DNA of 64,000 nucleotides, from NCBI RefSeq assembly GCF_002127325.2, contig NC_035439.2:141514827-141578826 (forward strand), written 5' to 3'. The translations under genes and the position numbers were made by a program. Under the pieces are notes generated by a model. It made no database searches. It had not been told where the DNA came from and saw nothing but the letters and a program-made list of their open reading frames with translations. Of this stretch, positions 36,083-48,362 are shown piece after piece. This stretch comes from Helianthus annuus. Lineage: Eukaryota; Streptophyta; Magnoliopsida; Asterales; Asteraceae. Numbering within the stretch: the stretch's first letter is position 1; every line of letters starts with the position of its first letter.

Positions 36083-36163
36083 TATTTTAATAATATGGAG
36101 AGCCCTTCAATTTCTTGACCCCACAAACTCCCATCAAAATCAGGAATCATTGTTTGATTCCTT

Positions 36164-36170
36164 TATAAAA
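36164..36170 (+). promoter_or_regulatory. Candidate TATA box of the NPF gene
   Basis: TATAAAA lies 59 bp before the ATG, placing transcription start near 36195 if used. It is outside the adjacent MITE. Confidence 0.5.
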
Positions 36171-36222
36171 CACAACCACTCTCACCATATTTTAGTATCC
36201 TTTGTTTGATTTTGAAGTGACA

Positions 36223-39200
36223 ATGGCGTTAGAGGTGGTGCAAAACGATAATGGAGAAGGTGCCAAGTGGGTTTGTGATTCATCTTTGGATCATAAAGGG
36301 AGACTTCCTCTTCGATCTTTTACCGGTACTTGGAAAGCATCATTCTTCATTATCGGTGAGCAATTTTTTCACATGATTATCTTTATGCACTAACCCTTGT
36401 GTTTGCATGCAAGTCAAAGTCAAGGGTTGGCAATGTTAGTAGACATGATCCACGTTTTTTTCATTGGTTATGTCAAAAAACAAGAATTTGAGGCCCATTA
36501 ACACCAAGTCTCTTAAACTAAAATGATATGGATGTTTCATGTGATATGTTTAAATTATAGTTAGAGATAAGAATATGACAAATATTGATAATCTCAATCT
36601 CAATGTCTCATACATGATTATAAAACGATGTATCGTACCTGATCTCATACCCATCGGACATTCGACTACACATTAGCCGGCGAGTGTTGGGTATGCCCCC
36701 GCAACCATCAAACATACCCATTATTTTGTTAAAGGTTACATGTTAGGATTTGCATGTACATTAACTTTATTTTTTTTATAATTTCATTACCCAAGGAAAT
36801 AAATATATAAAAACTAAAAAGTCATTGGAGTAGCGTATTACTCCACTACCCAAGGACAAACACAAAGAAAAAAAAAGGTTTACATGTATGGTTTGGATAT
36901 ATGTGTGAGTATGTTTTATCTAATCGGATCAGGTATCATCTAATATCATATTCGTGAAAACTCTTAAAACGAATAACTTACTTAGTTCATTAATCACCTT
37001 TTTTTTTGAAAAGAAGTTCATTAATCACCTATAATTGTAGTTTTGGCCCCCAACTTTTTAGAAACTACATATCTGGTCATCATTGTACGTTAACTTGTAA
37101 GACGCTTAGTCACTTTCACTAGCGTTTGTTAACAAATTTGCCTAACCCACATAGAATAACCAATTCACCCCTCTTATTGAAAAAAACTAGGAAAAAATAG
37201 GAAATCACCCTAACCACCCCTTCCCCATGATTATTCTCATTCATCCTTAAACTTAGTCAACTACAAGTTATTTAGCTTAATCAATCTATCTATATTTTTT
37301 CATAATAAATAATTTTTTTGAGGAGACATGCTATTCTCTGGTGTCTTGTATCACCCTTATTTTATCTTATCTCTCTTCTATTAAATAATAATACTATATA
37401 CTAATTTTTTTTGTTTTTCTCTCCTATTAAAAAGTGATATTAAAGTTAAAAGAAAATATATCTAAATATTTAATATATAATTAATTATCGATAAAAATTA
37501 TATCTTTAACTAAATGAATTTCATATAAGATTGATTATGGATAGTTATAATTTACGACGTTACTTTATTATTTTCCAAAGTAAACTAATATTATAGATGG
37601 TTATTATATCGTCAGACTATTTCTACATTTGATCAACTCCATAATTTTTACAATTAAAAAACAAATTCAATCATATATTTACGTATGCAAAGATCTAAAT
37701 TTTGTTATGATTTGTTAAATCTCATTATATTTTTGTCATAGTAGTATAGTCGAAAGCAATCAAGTAATTATTTTCTTTCAATGCAATTAAAATATGTTTA
37801 AATTGAAAGTCTCCCTAAGTTGAAAGTCGCCCTAAGTTTAAATTCAATGCAATTAAAATATGTTTAAACTAGGTTAGAACCCCGTGTATTACACGGGTTG
37901 AATAAATGTAATTTTATATACCAATTAATATAAAAATATATATATCTTTAAAAATCTCGTTTATTACACGAGTTCAATAAATGTAATATTGTTTACCAAA
38001 TAATAAAATAATACATCTTTAAAAAACCTCATTTATTACACGGGTTGAATAAATGTAATTTTATATACCAAACAATAAAAAAATACATCTTTAAAAATAT
38101 ACGCATTACACGGGTTTGAATAAATGTAATTTTCTGTACTAAATAATAAAAAATATATATCCTTAAAAAAACACGGGGGTTTTACTCTCTGATCGAGGTT
38201 CTCGGCATGGAAAAATCTTCCTAAACCACGTGTATTGTACGAATTGAATAAATGTAATTTTATGTATCAAATAATAAAAGGTTATATCTTAAAAAACCTC
38301 ATGTGTTACATGGGTCGAGTAAATGTAATTTTACATAGTGAAAATAAAAATATTTAATATTTAATATATTAATACAAAGTTTGGTTTTCATTATTAAAAT
38401 AGATTATTCGTTTATTTTTAAAAAATTAGAGATTAAATTCAAAAATTTGATAAATCACAAGGATCATCCATATACTTTACTCAACATATTATTTTCATAA
38501 TTTATTACTATCTAACTTAAAATAGATTATAGAGGATATATATTTACATTCTAATTCCTCTAAATAAATACATACATCTATATTATTTAATATGATTTAA
38601 AGTAACTTTTTAACGGCTGATGGTTAAATTAGATTCGACATTCATTACCTTTAGTTTCGAAAGCTACATTCATTACTTTTAGTTTCGAAAGCTATTTGTA
38701 GCAACTAAATCTAAGTTATTTCAAGATTTAATGTTTGAAATATTAAATTTAATTTATCTATAATTAATTAATTAATTAAAAGAGATTAAACTAAAATAAT
38801 AATTATCTATAAGAGATAGTCTAATATGATGACAAGTGTCTCTAAAGTGGTTTCTTTTATTATATAGTATAGATTGTTATATTATACTCAGAATATTATT
38901 AAATTTCTACTCATATTTGATACTTAACTTTACCTAATAAATTAGTAACTTCACGTGTCACAATTCAGTGTGCCTAAAAATGTTGTAACCGTTTGAAAAT
39001 TTTTCCGCTTATTAACCCGTGACCCCAACATATACTTAATATATAAATAAATAACAGAATGAAATTCTTTCTAAGTTCTTAACTATTTATTATTTTCTTT
39101 GTTAATATTTACTTTATGAATATTTTATTTATTTAATATTTATTTTCTCAACTATTTTCTTCCGTTTTTTCGCTTATTAATAACCATTTAATATTTTATT

Positions 39201-42200
39201 AATTAATTAACCCCGTATAATACATGTGTTTTTAACTTAAGAAATATTAAATAGTTAGCATGGTAGTTTTTTTTTTCTTTTTGAGATCTTGAATTAGACT
39301 GAGATGCTCTTGTGACCGGGCCACAAATAACCAAATCTGTACGTTTGACATTTAAACCGGTTGGTCCGATAAAATTTTAAAACACTATCATGCAATGTTT
39401 TAAAAACCGGTTTTTATGTCATATCGGGTTGTGCTCTAAAATGGTTCAACCGGTTGAAACGGGTTATATCGGGCGGTTGAACCGGGTTATTAGTAAACCC
39501 TATAAATTCCATAAAATACAAATTCATCTAAAAAAACAAACCAATATCAACTAGGATTTATGTAATTGATCATAGTTTTATCTAAAAACAACTATTTTTA
39601 TTGTAAACTATTAAGCATTCTAAGAATATCTTCATTAGTTATAAACAATATTGCATTGTATGAGGTGAGTAACAAATTCAGCAACGACGAAATATTGGAA
39701 TAGAAGACACTAGGTTAATTACCAGAAATATGGAAGATCAATATTACCTTAATATTGTATTCTATTAAAATTAAGAAATCAAATCTTAAGATAATGCAAA
39801 CCGGTTCAATGGTTTGAACCGGTAGAACCGGATTTACCGTCGGTACATAAGACATACTGTATTCGGGTTTTACCGGCCTTTATCGTACCGGACTCGTGTC
39901 CGATATCCGGTTTAACCGGTATAACCGGCCGGTTCATACCGGTATTTAAAACATTGCTATCATGACCATGTTTTTTTTTTTTCATTTTCCAAACTATGCT
40001 TCTACGTCTCCTTTTTTTTTTTTTTTTTTTTTTTTTTTTGTATGGCGTGCAATTTTCATCTCTTGATTAATATAAACGAAAAGTATATATTACTTGAAAA
40101 AATATTTCTTAAACATTTATTGCTCTAATATAAGATGCCAGGTAACATTTAAGGTGAGTGTTTTTGCCTGCAACATTTGTTGGTTTTCTCAATCATTTAC
40201 TTACTTTGACTTGGAATCAAGAAATACTTATTACAAGCGTTGACTTTGTATTTTTAAAAGCTTTTGTATGAAAGTCCTAAATTGGTTTGTGTAACTTTTT
40301 TTTTTTTAACGGCCGACATAAAATTTTATTCAACTTGTAGCAAGATGCTACCACCAATTATACAACGATTACATCAACACCAAGAGAGTTACATGTTCAA
40401 TACTATCTATCCAAAATAAAATCGACTCCAAACCTCAATTGGTTTGTGTAACTGGGGCAAATTGGTGTAATTTTGTTTTGTCTTGTTTGCTTGAGTTTTG
40501 GTGACCGTAAATTGTATGATGGATTTGGGTTAACTCCTTGTTAATCGTGGTGAATAAAATATTTCGTTGGCCGTTAAATTTTATTTTTAATGATAGTAAA
40601 GCAAAATCCAAAGCTTGATTTTAAATAATACTCAATGAGTTTATTTTTCTAATGTTACATATATGTAGTTTATGTTAAAGTTAAAAAGGTTTAACCATAG
40701 TAATTAAGTTTTCATAAGTAATCATCAATGTCAGTTTTAAACATATATAAAAACTTTACAAACAATATTGAAAGTTGAAACTGTATATTCTATTGTGAAA
40801 TTTGTTCAAACACCATCAAAAACACATAGAAACATTAGAATCGACGGATTACCAGCGCGGGCTAACACCCGTCGGTCCAAGGTAGGATTTGTGCAACATT
40901 ATTGCTATGGGTGATCCCGACGAGTGGTGTCTTCAAACACAAACACAAACATGCACACATATACTACAAGCACAATATACAATATTCTAACAAATTCAAT
41001 TTGTTTTTGTCTAAGCAATTGAGTTGAGTGAGAGGCTTAGCTACTTCTCAATGGCAGCCAATCTCATCTCATACCTAACAAAAGTGATGCACCAAGACCT
41101 CACCACTGCAGCCAAGAATGTGAATTGCTGGTCCGGAGTTACCACCAGCATGCCTTTACTTGGCGCCTTCATCGCCGATGCCTATGCTGGCAGATACCTC
41201 ATGATCATGGTTTCTTCCTCCGTCTATATCGCGGTACATACTATCACCACCCATGTCAGATTTAGAGGGGTAAACTAGCCGAGCCGAGCCTCAGCTCCCC
41301 TAAGCTCGAGCTCAACTCATTTCCACCTTTATTTATTACTGAAGCTCGAGCTCGGCTCATGAATAGTTTTTTTAGCTCAAGCTCGGCTCGTTTATTATTA
41401 ATTTATTTATATATTTATAAGTATAATTTTTATTAGAGATATTGGATTTAAATAACCCCAACTTTCACCAATTGGCTGATAGCACTCCCAATTTTCGTTT
41501 TGTACTACACCACTCCTAACTTTCAACTTATTTTCCAATATCACTCCCAAACTAACCCAACACTAACCTAGTTTGCTGACGTCAGATACGACGTCACCAA
41601 ACCAGTGCCACATCAGCTGCCACATCATCAAAAAAGCTAAGTCATATGTCATGACATCAAAAAACCAAATCAGCTGCCATGCCATCAAAAAATGTCACGT
41701 CAGCACACAAGTGCCACATTAGTAAAAAACTAACTGGGTTAAGGTTCAGTTAGTTTGGGAGTGATATCAAATAATAAGTTGAAAGTTGAGAGTGGTGTTG
41801 TACAAATCGAAAGTTGAGAGTGTTATCGGCCAATTGGTAAAAGTTAGGGTTATTTAAATCCAATATCCCTTTTTATTATAATATATGATGTATATTATTT
41901 AGTTGTTTTTATCAATTAGTATATATGATAATAAATATTATGTAAAGAGTGAATTTCAAGGATTGTCCTTTATCTTTATACCCATTTTCAGGCGCTGTCC
42001 TTTATGTTCAAAATTGACGAGTTTTGTCCTTTATGTTTACATATCATACACGTTTTGTCCTTTAGGCCTAACCCAGTTAGTTTTTCAGTTAAATTTGGTC
42101 GTGTGCTTTGCACATGAGGGCATTTTTGTCAATTCAAAGGTTGCAGAAGCTTTGAGCTGTAAATCTGCCGTTGAACTTACTTTTGAATTGACAAAAATGC

Positions 42201-44320
42201 CCTCATGTGCAAAACATATGACCAAATTTAACTGAAAAAACTAATTGGGTTAGGCCTAAAGGACAAAACGTGTATGATATGAAAACATAAAGGACAAAAC
42301 GCGTCAATTTTGAACATAAAGGAAAACGCCTGAAAATGGGTATAAAGATAAAGGACAATCCTTGAAATTCACTCTTATGTAAGGCCGTGGGGTATGGGGC
42401 GGGGGTTTGGGCGTGGGTTGGGGTAAAACGCCCAAGTCACCATCCCGGGGGCTTGGGTTGGGCGTGGGTTTTGGGCGTGGCCCCCATTGGCGTGGGTTTG
42501 AAGCCGGGCGTGGGGCGGGGTAGTAAATGACATGGCAGGCTCTCAATGGCCAAACCAAAATCATGCCCCTAAACCCAAGCCCACAACCCAATTGGGCGTG
42601 GGTTTGAGTGGTGGGGGACCTCCCATTCCACGTGTCAACAAATGCCCCAACCCAAGCCCCACCATACCCCATAGCCTAAATATATATTTAATTCATTAAA
42701 TTAAACTATATAAACAATTAGCTCGTTTAGGCTGCTGATAAATGAAGCTCAGGCTCTGGATCGCTTACTAAACGGGCTTATTTTTTGGCTCGAGCACGGG
42801 TGCTGGCTCATATAAGGTTGATTCAATTCGATTTTTTAGCGAGCCGATCTCGACCAGTTTTCGAGCGGCTTGGCTCGTTTACGCCCCTAGTAAGATTCAC
42901 AATTCATATGTTTTCTAACTTAAACTTCTGTTTATGATTGCAGGGCTTAATGATACTTACCATGACTCAATTCATACCACCCTTAAAGCCATGTGGAGTT
43001 GAAGATGCAAATTGTGTTCATCCAACAAGCATTCACAAATTCGCCTTCTTCACAGCAATGTACTGTCTTTCTCTAGGAACCGGCGGCATTAAACCGTCGC
43101 TAGAAAGCTTTGGAGCGGACCAGTTTGACGACGATGATCCAGACGAACGAAAGGGAAAGATGTCGTATTTCAACTGGTGGAATGCAGCAATGTGTGGCGG
43201 ACTTGTGCTAGGAGTAACCATTATGGCTTATGTACAAGACAACTTTGGTTGGGGGACCGCGGACCTCATTCTTACCGTTGCAATGCTCTTAACTACCATT
43301 ATATTCTACCTTGGAAAGCCGTTTTACAGGTACCGTATGCCCCAAGGTAGCCCGTTAACACCGGTAGTACAGGTTCTTGTCGCAGCGGTTAGGAAGCGAA
43401 AGCTACCTTATCCTTCGAGCCAGGATTCGTTTTATGAATCCGCAAACCCTCAAGCAAGAATACTGTCACATACAAGTAGACTTAAATTTCTTGATAAAGC
43501 GTGTCTTGTCGTGGAAAACGAGATATCAGAAGGGAAGAAACCGTCCCCGTGGAAGCTCACAACGGTTACCAAAGTCGAAGAAACAAAGCTCATAGTAAAC
43601 GCGATCCCAATATGGTTCGCGTCTCTGCTTTTCGGCGTATGCGTTGCACAAGGCGGAACATTCTACGTGAAACAAAGCGGTACACTAAACCGGAAGATAG
43701 GTAATAGTTTCGTGATACCACCAGCGAGTATTCACGCGATTTCAGCGTTCGCTATGCTGTTCTTCGTCGTATGCTACGACAAGATCTTAACCCCGATACT
43801 AAGGAAAGTAACGGGGAAAGAACGTGGGATTCCGATCCTTCGAAGAGTTGGAATAGGTATGATATTTTCTATTATCGGTATGGTCGTTGCAGCGTTGGTT
43901 GAGAAGCGGAGATTAACCGTTGCGGAAAAGGAACAAACTCGGGTTCTTTCGATGAGCGTGTTTTGGCTAACGCCGCAGTACTTTATTCAGGGGATAGGAG
44001 ACGCGTTTACGCTTGTGGGTTTGCAGGAGTATTTTTATGAGCAAGTACCCGACTCGATGAGAAGCATAGGCATAGCGTTATATTCGAGTGTGCTTGGTGT
44101 CGCGAATTTTTATAGCAGTTTTCTGATCGTTGTTGTTGGTCGTGTTACGGGGAAGTTTGGGTCAAGTTGGTTCGGGAAGGATTTAAATAGCAGTCGGTTA
44201 GATAAGTTTTACTGGCTGCTGGCAGCTATGAACGGGTTGAACTTGGGCGTATATTTTCTACTGACGAGAAAATATTCGTACAAAAATGTGCAAAGAAAAG
44301 TAGTTGTATCTCGTAAGTGA
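36223..44320 (+). CDS. NRT1/PTR family transporter (NPF5-type), complete, three exons
   Basis: This is a proton-coupled membrane transporter of the nitrate/peptide (NPF, POT) family. Exons 36223-36355, 41016-41233 and 42944-44320 join in phase with GT...AG borders to give about 575 residues, a normal NPF length. It starts MALEVVQNDNGEGAKWVCDS, then the NPF-typical DHKGRLPLRS. The junction of exons 1 and 2 creates IELSERLSYF with the ExxER proton-coupling motif. Later landmarks are SLGTGGIKPSLESFGADQFD, YFNWWNAAMCGG, IPIWFASLLFG, WLTPQYFIQGIGDAFTLVG and EYFYEQVPDSMRS. Twelve hydrophobic segments are expected, with the long charged loop around residues 230-290. The sequence most resembles the NPF5 clade; the substrate cannot be inferred. 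Intron 1 is 4.66 kb and intron 2 is 1.7 kb, both packed with mobile elements. Confidence 0.93.
37869..38873 (-). mobile_element. Helitron (minus) in NPF intron 1 with amplified 3' hairpins
   Basis: The minus-strand 5' end TCTATACTATATAATAAAAG is at 38873 after a flanking A. The 3' end has hairpin CCCGTGTAATACACGGG then CTAG at 37869-37872 and T. Inside, about six copies of a roughly 70-bp unit containing the same hairpin repeat between 37880 and 38345. It is non-coding. Confidence 0.75.
39393..39956. mobile_element. hAT-type MITE in NPF intron 1
   Basis: 564 bp, starting CAATGTTTTAAAAACCGG and ending CCGGTATTTAAAACATTG, with the exact 8-bp TSD CTATCATG at 39385-39392 and 39957-39964. The ends are rich in AACCGGTT palindromes and the middle is AT-rich and non-coding. 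Confidence 0.88.
40296..40436 (-). mobile_element. LINE-tail retroposon with 16-bp TSD in NPF intron 1
   Basis: A 141-bp insert beginning with a T run (a poly-A tail on the minus strand) is flanked by the exact 16-bp repeat AATTGGTTTGTGTAAC (40280-40295 and 40437-40452). The sequence resembles the 3' end of a plant L1 element, strongly 5'-truncated. Confidence 0.85.
41436..41869. mobile_element. Foldback MITE with 9-bp TSD, NPF intron 2
   Basis: Termini GAGATATTGGATTTAAATAA and TTATTTAAATCCAATATCCC, with the exact 9-bp repeat TTTTTATTA at 41427-41435 and 41870-41878. The arms carry CTTTCACCAATTGGC and AACTTTCAACTTATT with mirrored copies. The centre has repeated TGCCAC(A)TCA motifs. Confidence 0.85.
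41947..42374. mobile_element. Foldback MITE with 9-bp TSD, NPF intron 2
   Basis: Termini GAGTGAATTTCAAGGATTGT and ACAATCCTTGAAATTCACTC. Flanks TTATGTAAA (41938-41946) and TTATGTAAG (42375-42383) are a 9-bp TSD with one mismatch. The arms contain repeated TGTCCTTTA(T/G) units. Internal frames are palindrome by-products. Confidence 0.85.
42384..42680. repeat. G/C-rich GGGCGTGGG-type repeat patch
   Basis: Dense GGCGTGGGTTTGGG, GGGCGTGG and complementary CCCAAGCCC motifs in about 300 bp with internal dyad symmetry, unlike the AT-rich intron. It is probably another small palindromic element inside the interrupted host element. No TSD was resolved. Confidence 0.5.
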
Positions 44321-44370
44321 TGAATGGGCTGTATTATGTGATAACTAGCACCTAGATGTTGCGTCGTGTT

Positions 44371-44376
44371 AATAAA
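44371..44376 (+). terminator. Candidate polyadenylation signal of the NPF gene
   Basis: AATAAA lies 51 bp after the NPF stop codon. Plant polyadenylation signals are loose, so this is only a candidate. Confidence 0.4.
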
Positions 44377-44428
44377 AAAAAACGTGTAATGACCCAACAT
44401 TTTCCTGAGCTTTGAATTTTAATCGATA

Positions 44429-44728
44429 GAGTTAATTACTGTTTTCGTCCCTGTGTTTTGTCAAAAATCACTATTTCAGTCCATTAGTTTAAAAATTGCG
44501 ATTTCAATCCCTGTGGTTTCACTTTCGTAACCATTTCAGTCCCTGTGGTTTCACTTTCGTAACCATTTGAATCCATTTATTCTGTTTGTACATGGAATGA
44601 AATGGTTACGAGGTGGACTGAAATTGTTACGGAAGTGAAACCACAGGGACTGAAATCGCAATTTTTAAACTAATGGACTGAAATAGTGATATTTGACAAA
44701 ACACAGGGACGAAAACAGTAATTAACTC
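44429..44728. mobile_element. Foldback MITE with 9-bp TSD, just 3' of NPF
   Basis: Termini GAGTTAATTACTGTTTTCGT and its complement ending TTAACTC, with the exact 9-bp TSD TAATCGATA at 44420-44428 and 44729-44737. A duplicated CCCTGTGGTTTCACTTTCGT block sits in the left arm. The same family supplies the first 29 bases of the window. Confidence 0.9.
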
Positions 44729-45025
44729 TAATCGATAAGAATTTATGTTGTGACCCAACACCCAAGCACCCTAAACAAACAACATAAACCTCAGAAATTA
44801 GTATTGATGCGGAACCGGAGCGATAAAAGTGCTAGATACGTTCTAGCAAACAACGTTTAGAAAAAAAAAAAAACTCATATTAGGGAAAATTTATTATAAT
44901 CCTCTCTTTACAAATGAGTCTTTGTCCATAGGCTAGTCATAATGAGTAAATACATAATTGAAATAAAAGATCATAACCGAAACATTAATTTGGATCAACA
45001 TAACCAACAATCATAAAACAGTTTA

Positions 45026-45304
45026 GAGTAAACTTCCGTTTTGCTCCCCGTGGTTTGGTCATTTTAACAGTTTTGCTTCAATAATTTAAAAATAGCCATT
45101 TTCCTCCCTGATTTTTCTAATTTATCTTCATTTTGCTCCCAGCCTCTAACTACATCAGGGAGGAAACTGGCGACAAACTCGAAAGATTAGGGAGCAAAAT
45201 GACGACAAACTCAAAAGATCAGGGAGGAAAATGGCTATTTTTAAACTATTGGAGCAAAACCATTAAAATGAGCAAACCACATGGAGCAAAACGGAAGTTT
45301 ACTC
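45026..45304. mobile_element. Foldback MITE with 9-bp TSD
   Basis: Termini GAGTAAACTTCCGTTTTGCT and AGCAAAACGGAAGTTTACTC, with the exact 9-bp TSD AACAGTTTA at 45017-45025 and 45305-45313. The ends match the copy at 51849-52216. Confidence 0.9.
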
Positions 45305-45832
45305 AACAGTTTATTATTCAATCGTGTTTTAAAATAATCTCGTGAACAAACCTCACGAAAACAACAGGAGAAAAAGCCTAGCGATATTTTCAGAACAAAC
45401 AACAAAAGCCTGATGAAAAAAGATGTTATTTAAATGAATGATTACCGTTGATAATTTTAGTTAACATCTTTTTTCTACCTCTAGTTTGACACTTTTAACT
45501 AATTTACCCCATTACTTTATCATTTAAATGAATCCTTTCTTTGATTTAGTTCAACCATAGGTTTTATACAAGTTTTTTACTGTATACATATACCCATTTA
45601 AGACAGTTTTACACATACATTTATACAACTACACACGTCAAATATTGACGTTACCATCAATAAAAACAGTCACACAACCGAGTTCAGTATAACGTGATTA
45701 ACAAAGGAGTTCGGGTCATCCGGGTTATCCATCGGGTCGTCCGGATTAGAGATAGGTTTTGGCGGGAAAATCCATCTGATGTGAAACCACATGGTGACAT
45801 GTGTCCCCTAATGATTTCTTTTATATATGATA

Positions 45833-46799
45833 CTAGGTTAGAACCCCGTGTATTATACGGGTTGAATAAATAATGTTCTCGTAAACAAATGGTTTTAAAA
45901 AATATAATATCGTTAATTTGTTGTTTACAATTATTATGAGCTTGATAAATAAATAAGTAGATTAGTATTTTGTTACTAATATATAAGTGAGTGATACGTA
46001 ACATTCTTTGGAGTATATTACAAAGGTTGAATATTAAAAAAAGAAGAACAAAAATTATAAACTTTTTTAATTAATTATTACACGTGTATTACAAACCCAT
46101 GTATTACACGGGTTGACATTTGAAACCACTAATCACTTAATTATTTTAAAGGTAAATTCTTTAATTAATTATTAAAAAGTTAATTTTTTTAATTGTAATA
46201 TATGACAAACCTATTGCACTGCTTTACAATTAATAACAAATTTCAATTAAATATATCCATTGCTCGTTATACTGATACATTAATATTTATGGGTAAATAT
46301 TATAAATATGTAAATTAACTTTCGAGTACTACACAAACCAGTGTAACGATTTGTAACTAATTAAACTTTTTTAACCTTTTAATTAATGAACTAATTATTT
46401 GGAATAGTTTATTAATTAGTTTTATCATTATTGATAAAGATAAGTGATATTTATGTATTAATTAATTTAATATATATATATATATATATATAACTTTTTT
46501 AGGTGAAAAGAGAAAATATCATGTGGCATTAATTGAAATCCTTTATTAGAATTTAGAAGATTAGTTTTGATTTATAAATACAGGTAAATATAAATATAAA
46601 TAGATAATGATGTTTTATTTAGATAAGGATATAATAATTAACTTTAATTAATAATAACTATAATTAAGTAGAATATAAAAGTTCTAATTAAAAATTAATT
46701 ATCCAAATTAAGTAGAAAATAAGGGTGGGAAAATCAAAAAATAGATAGTTTCAATGAATGACACATGCCCCCATTGATTTACTTTATTATATGTATAGA
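45833..46799 (-). mobile_element. Helitron, minus strand
   Basis: The minus-strand 5' end TCTATACATATAATAAAG is at 46799 (preceded by A). The 3' end has hairpin CCCGTATAATACACGGGG, then CTAG at 45833-45836 and T. The body is AT-rich, has a second internal CCCGTGTAATACATGGG-like hairpin near 46090-46115 and a (TA)n run at about 46471-46492. It is non-coding. Confidence 0.7.
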
Positions 46800-48118
46800 T
46801 ATAGATATAGATATGTGTGTATGTATGTGTTTTATTTTTTTTAAATATAAAATAGATTTTGGATGAAAATGACAAAAACAAAATTTAAATTTAAAGTGAC
46901 CAAAATACCCTTAACTAAACTGATATTTTTAGATGGAGTTAGAGTGTTAGATGAAAATGACAAAAATGAAAAACCTGAGGGACACAAATGAGGGAAATAT
47001 TCTGAAATTTACCATTTAATATATATGTTCAAGGGAGGAGCTCAGTGGATACCGGGGGGGTGCACCCATCCCCCGAATGTTTAGGTTAAAAGTGTAAAAT
47101 TTCCGATTTTTCGTCTGAAAATTTTAAAATTATAAAGGATCGACCCCTTCCCCCAATTATTTTGCCTAAATATTTATACAATATATAAATTGGGTCTCAT
47201 AACTTTTCCGCTCCAAAAAACTTTCAAAACAATTTTACATACATACATAACTACAATTCTACAAATATACACGTCAAACATTGACATTTCATCAATAAAG
47301 ACAAAGTCACACAACCGAGCTCAGTCGGAGAGAAAATGGTTTCAACTTAGAGGGTAGGGACGTTCATCACTCACCAGTCACCACTCACTCATCATTTACA
47401 ACATTCAATCAATTTCCGCCATGTCATCGAGCTTTATTTCATCACTAGTGATGAATTTTAGTGGAAATGCCTATCACTAGCTCAAAATTAACTAATCTTC
47501 ATCATCACTCATCACACACATTCTTCATCATCATCATGTGTTAAATTTTTAATGCGTTTTAAAATTGACGACTGATAAAAAGGGGTGGCGGCGGTGTGGA
47601 ACTGTCTTCCATGCGTGGTGGAGGGCTTATCACGGGGCGCCCCTTCCCCCCTTACAAAAAGTAATTCATTATTGTATCATTATTATTATCTATATAATTT
47701 AACAACTTCTTAGCTACAGTGAAATAAGATTTTTTTTTTTGTGTTTTTTTGTCTTTTTGTGACCTATTAACTTTCACTTCTAAAATCCAGATACTAAAAC
47801 TTTTGTACACGACATGTGAATTAAACTCACATATTCATTGCCTCAAGGGTTAGGGTGTCCGGGGCACTTAGCGGGGAGGCCTGCGGTGAGCCAAGTCCTC
47901 GAGCGGGAACACCGCCGCCATCAACGCGGTGAGGCTAATCGGTGAATGGGATCGGTGTGTATTCACTGATGAGGGAATCAAGTTTAAACGGCTATATAGC
48001 CATTATACATTTAAAAAAAATTCCTAACCCCTATAAATACTACCACTTCAATCTTTTTATTTTTCAAACCCAAAAAAAATTTCCTAACCCCTAATTTTTT
48101 AACCAATCTTTAAAAAAA

Positions 48119-48362
48119 TGGATTCCAAATTCCCGTTTTTTTTTCTCCCCTGCGCGACTTTCCCGACGATGAAGATTCATCGTCAACCGATGGTAGTTTA
48201 ATTTTCTTCCAAAATCTCATCTAACAAGCGGAGCTACTAGACACGGCATCGTCTAGTAAAAAAAATTGTCCGTCGAGATCGTGTGGGAGGCCACGAAACA
48301 CTCATAGCCGATTATTTTGTCGATAATCCAAAATTTAATGCCGATATTTTTCGTCTAGTAAA
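48119..48362 (+). pseudogene. PIF/Harbinger transposase N-terminal fragment
   Basis: Reading across frames gives an acidic stretch DFPDDEDSSSTDGS and, further on, RDRVGGHETLIADYFVDNPK followed by FNADIFRL. The second motif matches the start of PIF-type (ALP1-like) transposases, where ADYFVDNP..N...FRRRFRM is conserved. The sequence then breaks off and a duplicated CGTCTAGTAAAAAAAATTGT follows. It is a deletion derivative. Confidence 0.6.

Larger units (their letters stand above)
41267..42888. mobile_element. GCTCGAGC-rich element in NPF intron 2, host of two foldbacks
   Basis: The left end TAGAGGGGTAAAC.AGCCGAGC mirrors the right end GGCTCGTTTACGCCCCTA. GAGCTCGAGC-type motifs flank AT-rich sequence. 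The foldback elements at 41436 and 41947 and a G-rich patch (42384-42680) lie inside. No certain TSD was found. Confidence 0.6.

Noticed and set aside
37880..38345. Possible satellite or CRISPR-like repeat
   Set aside because: The units contain the Helitron terminal hairpin and lie within a bounded Helitron, so a Helitron-derived tandem repeat explains them better.
42304..42672. 122-codon proline-rich minus-strand frame
   Set aside because: Lies across a foldback arm and a GGGCGTGGG repeat patch in NPF intron 2; repeat composition explains the open frame.
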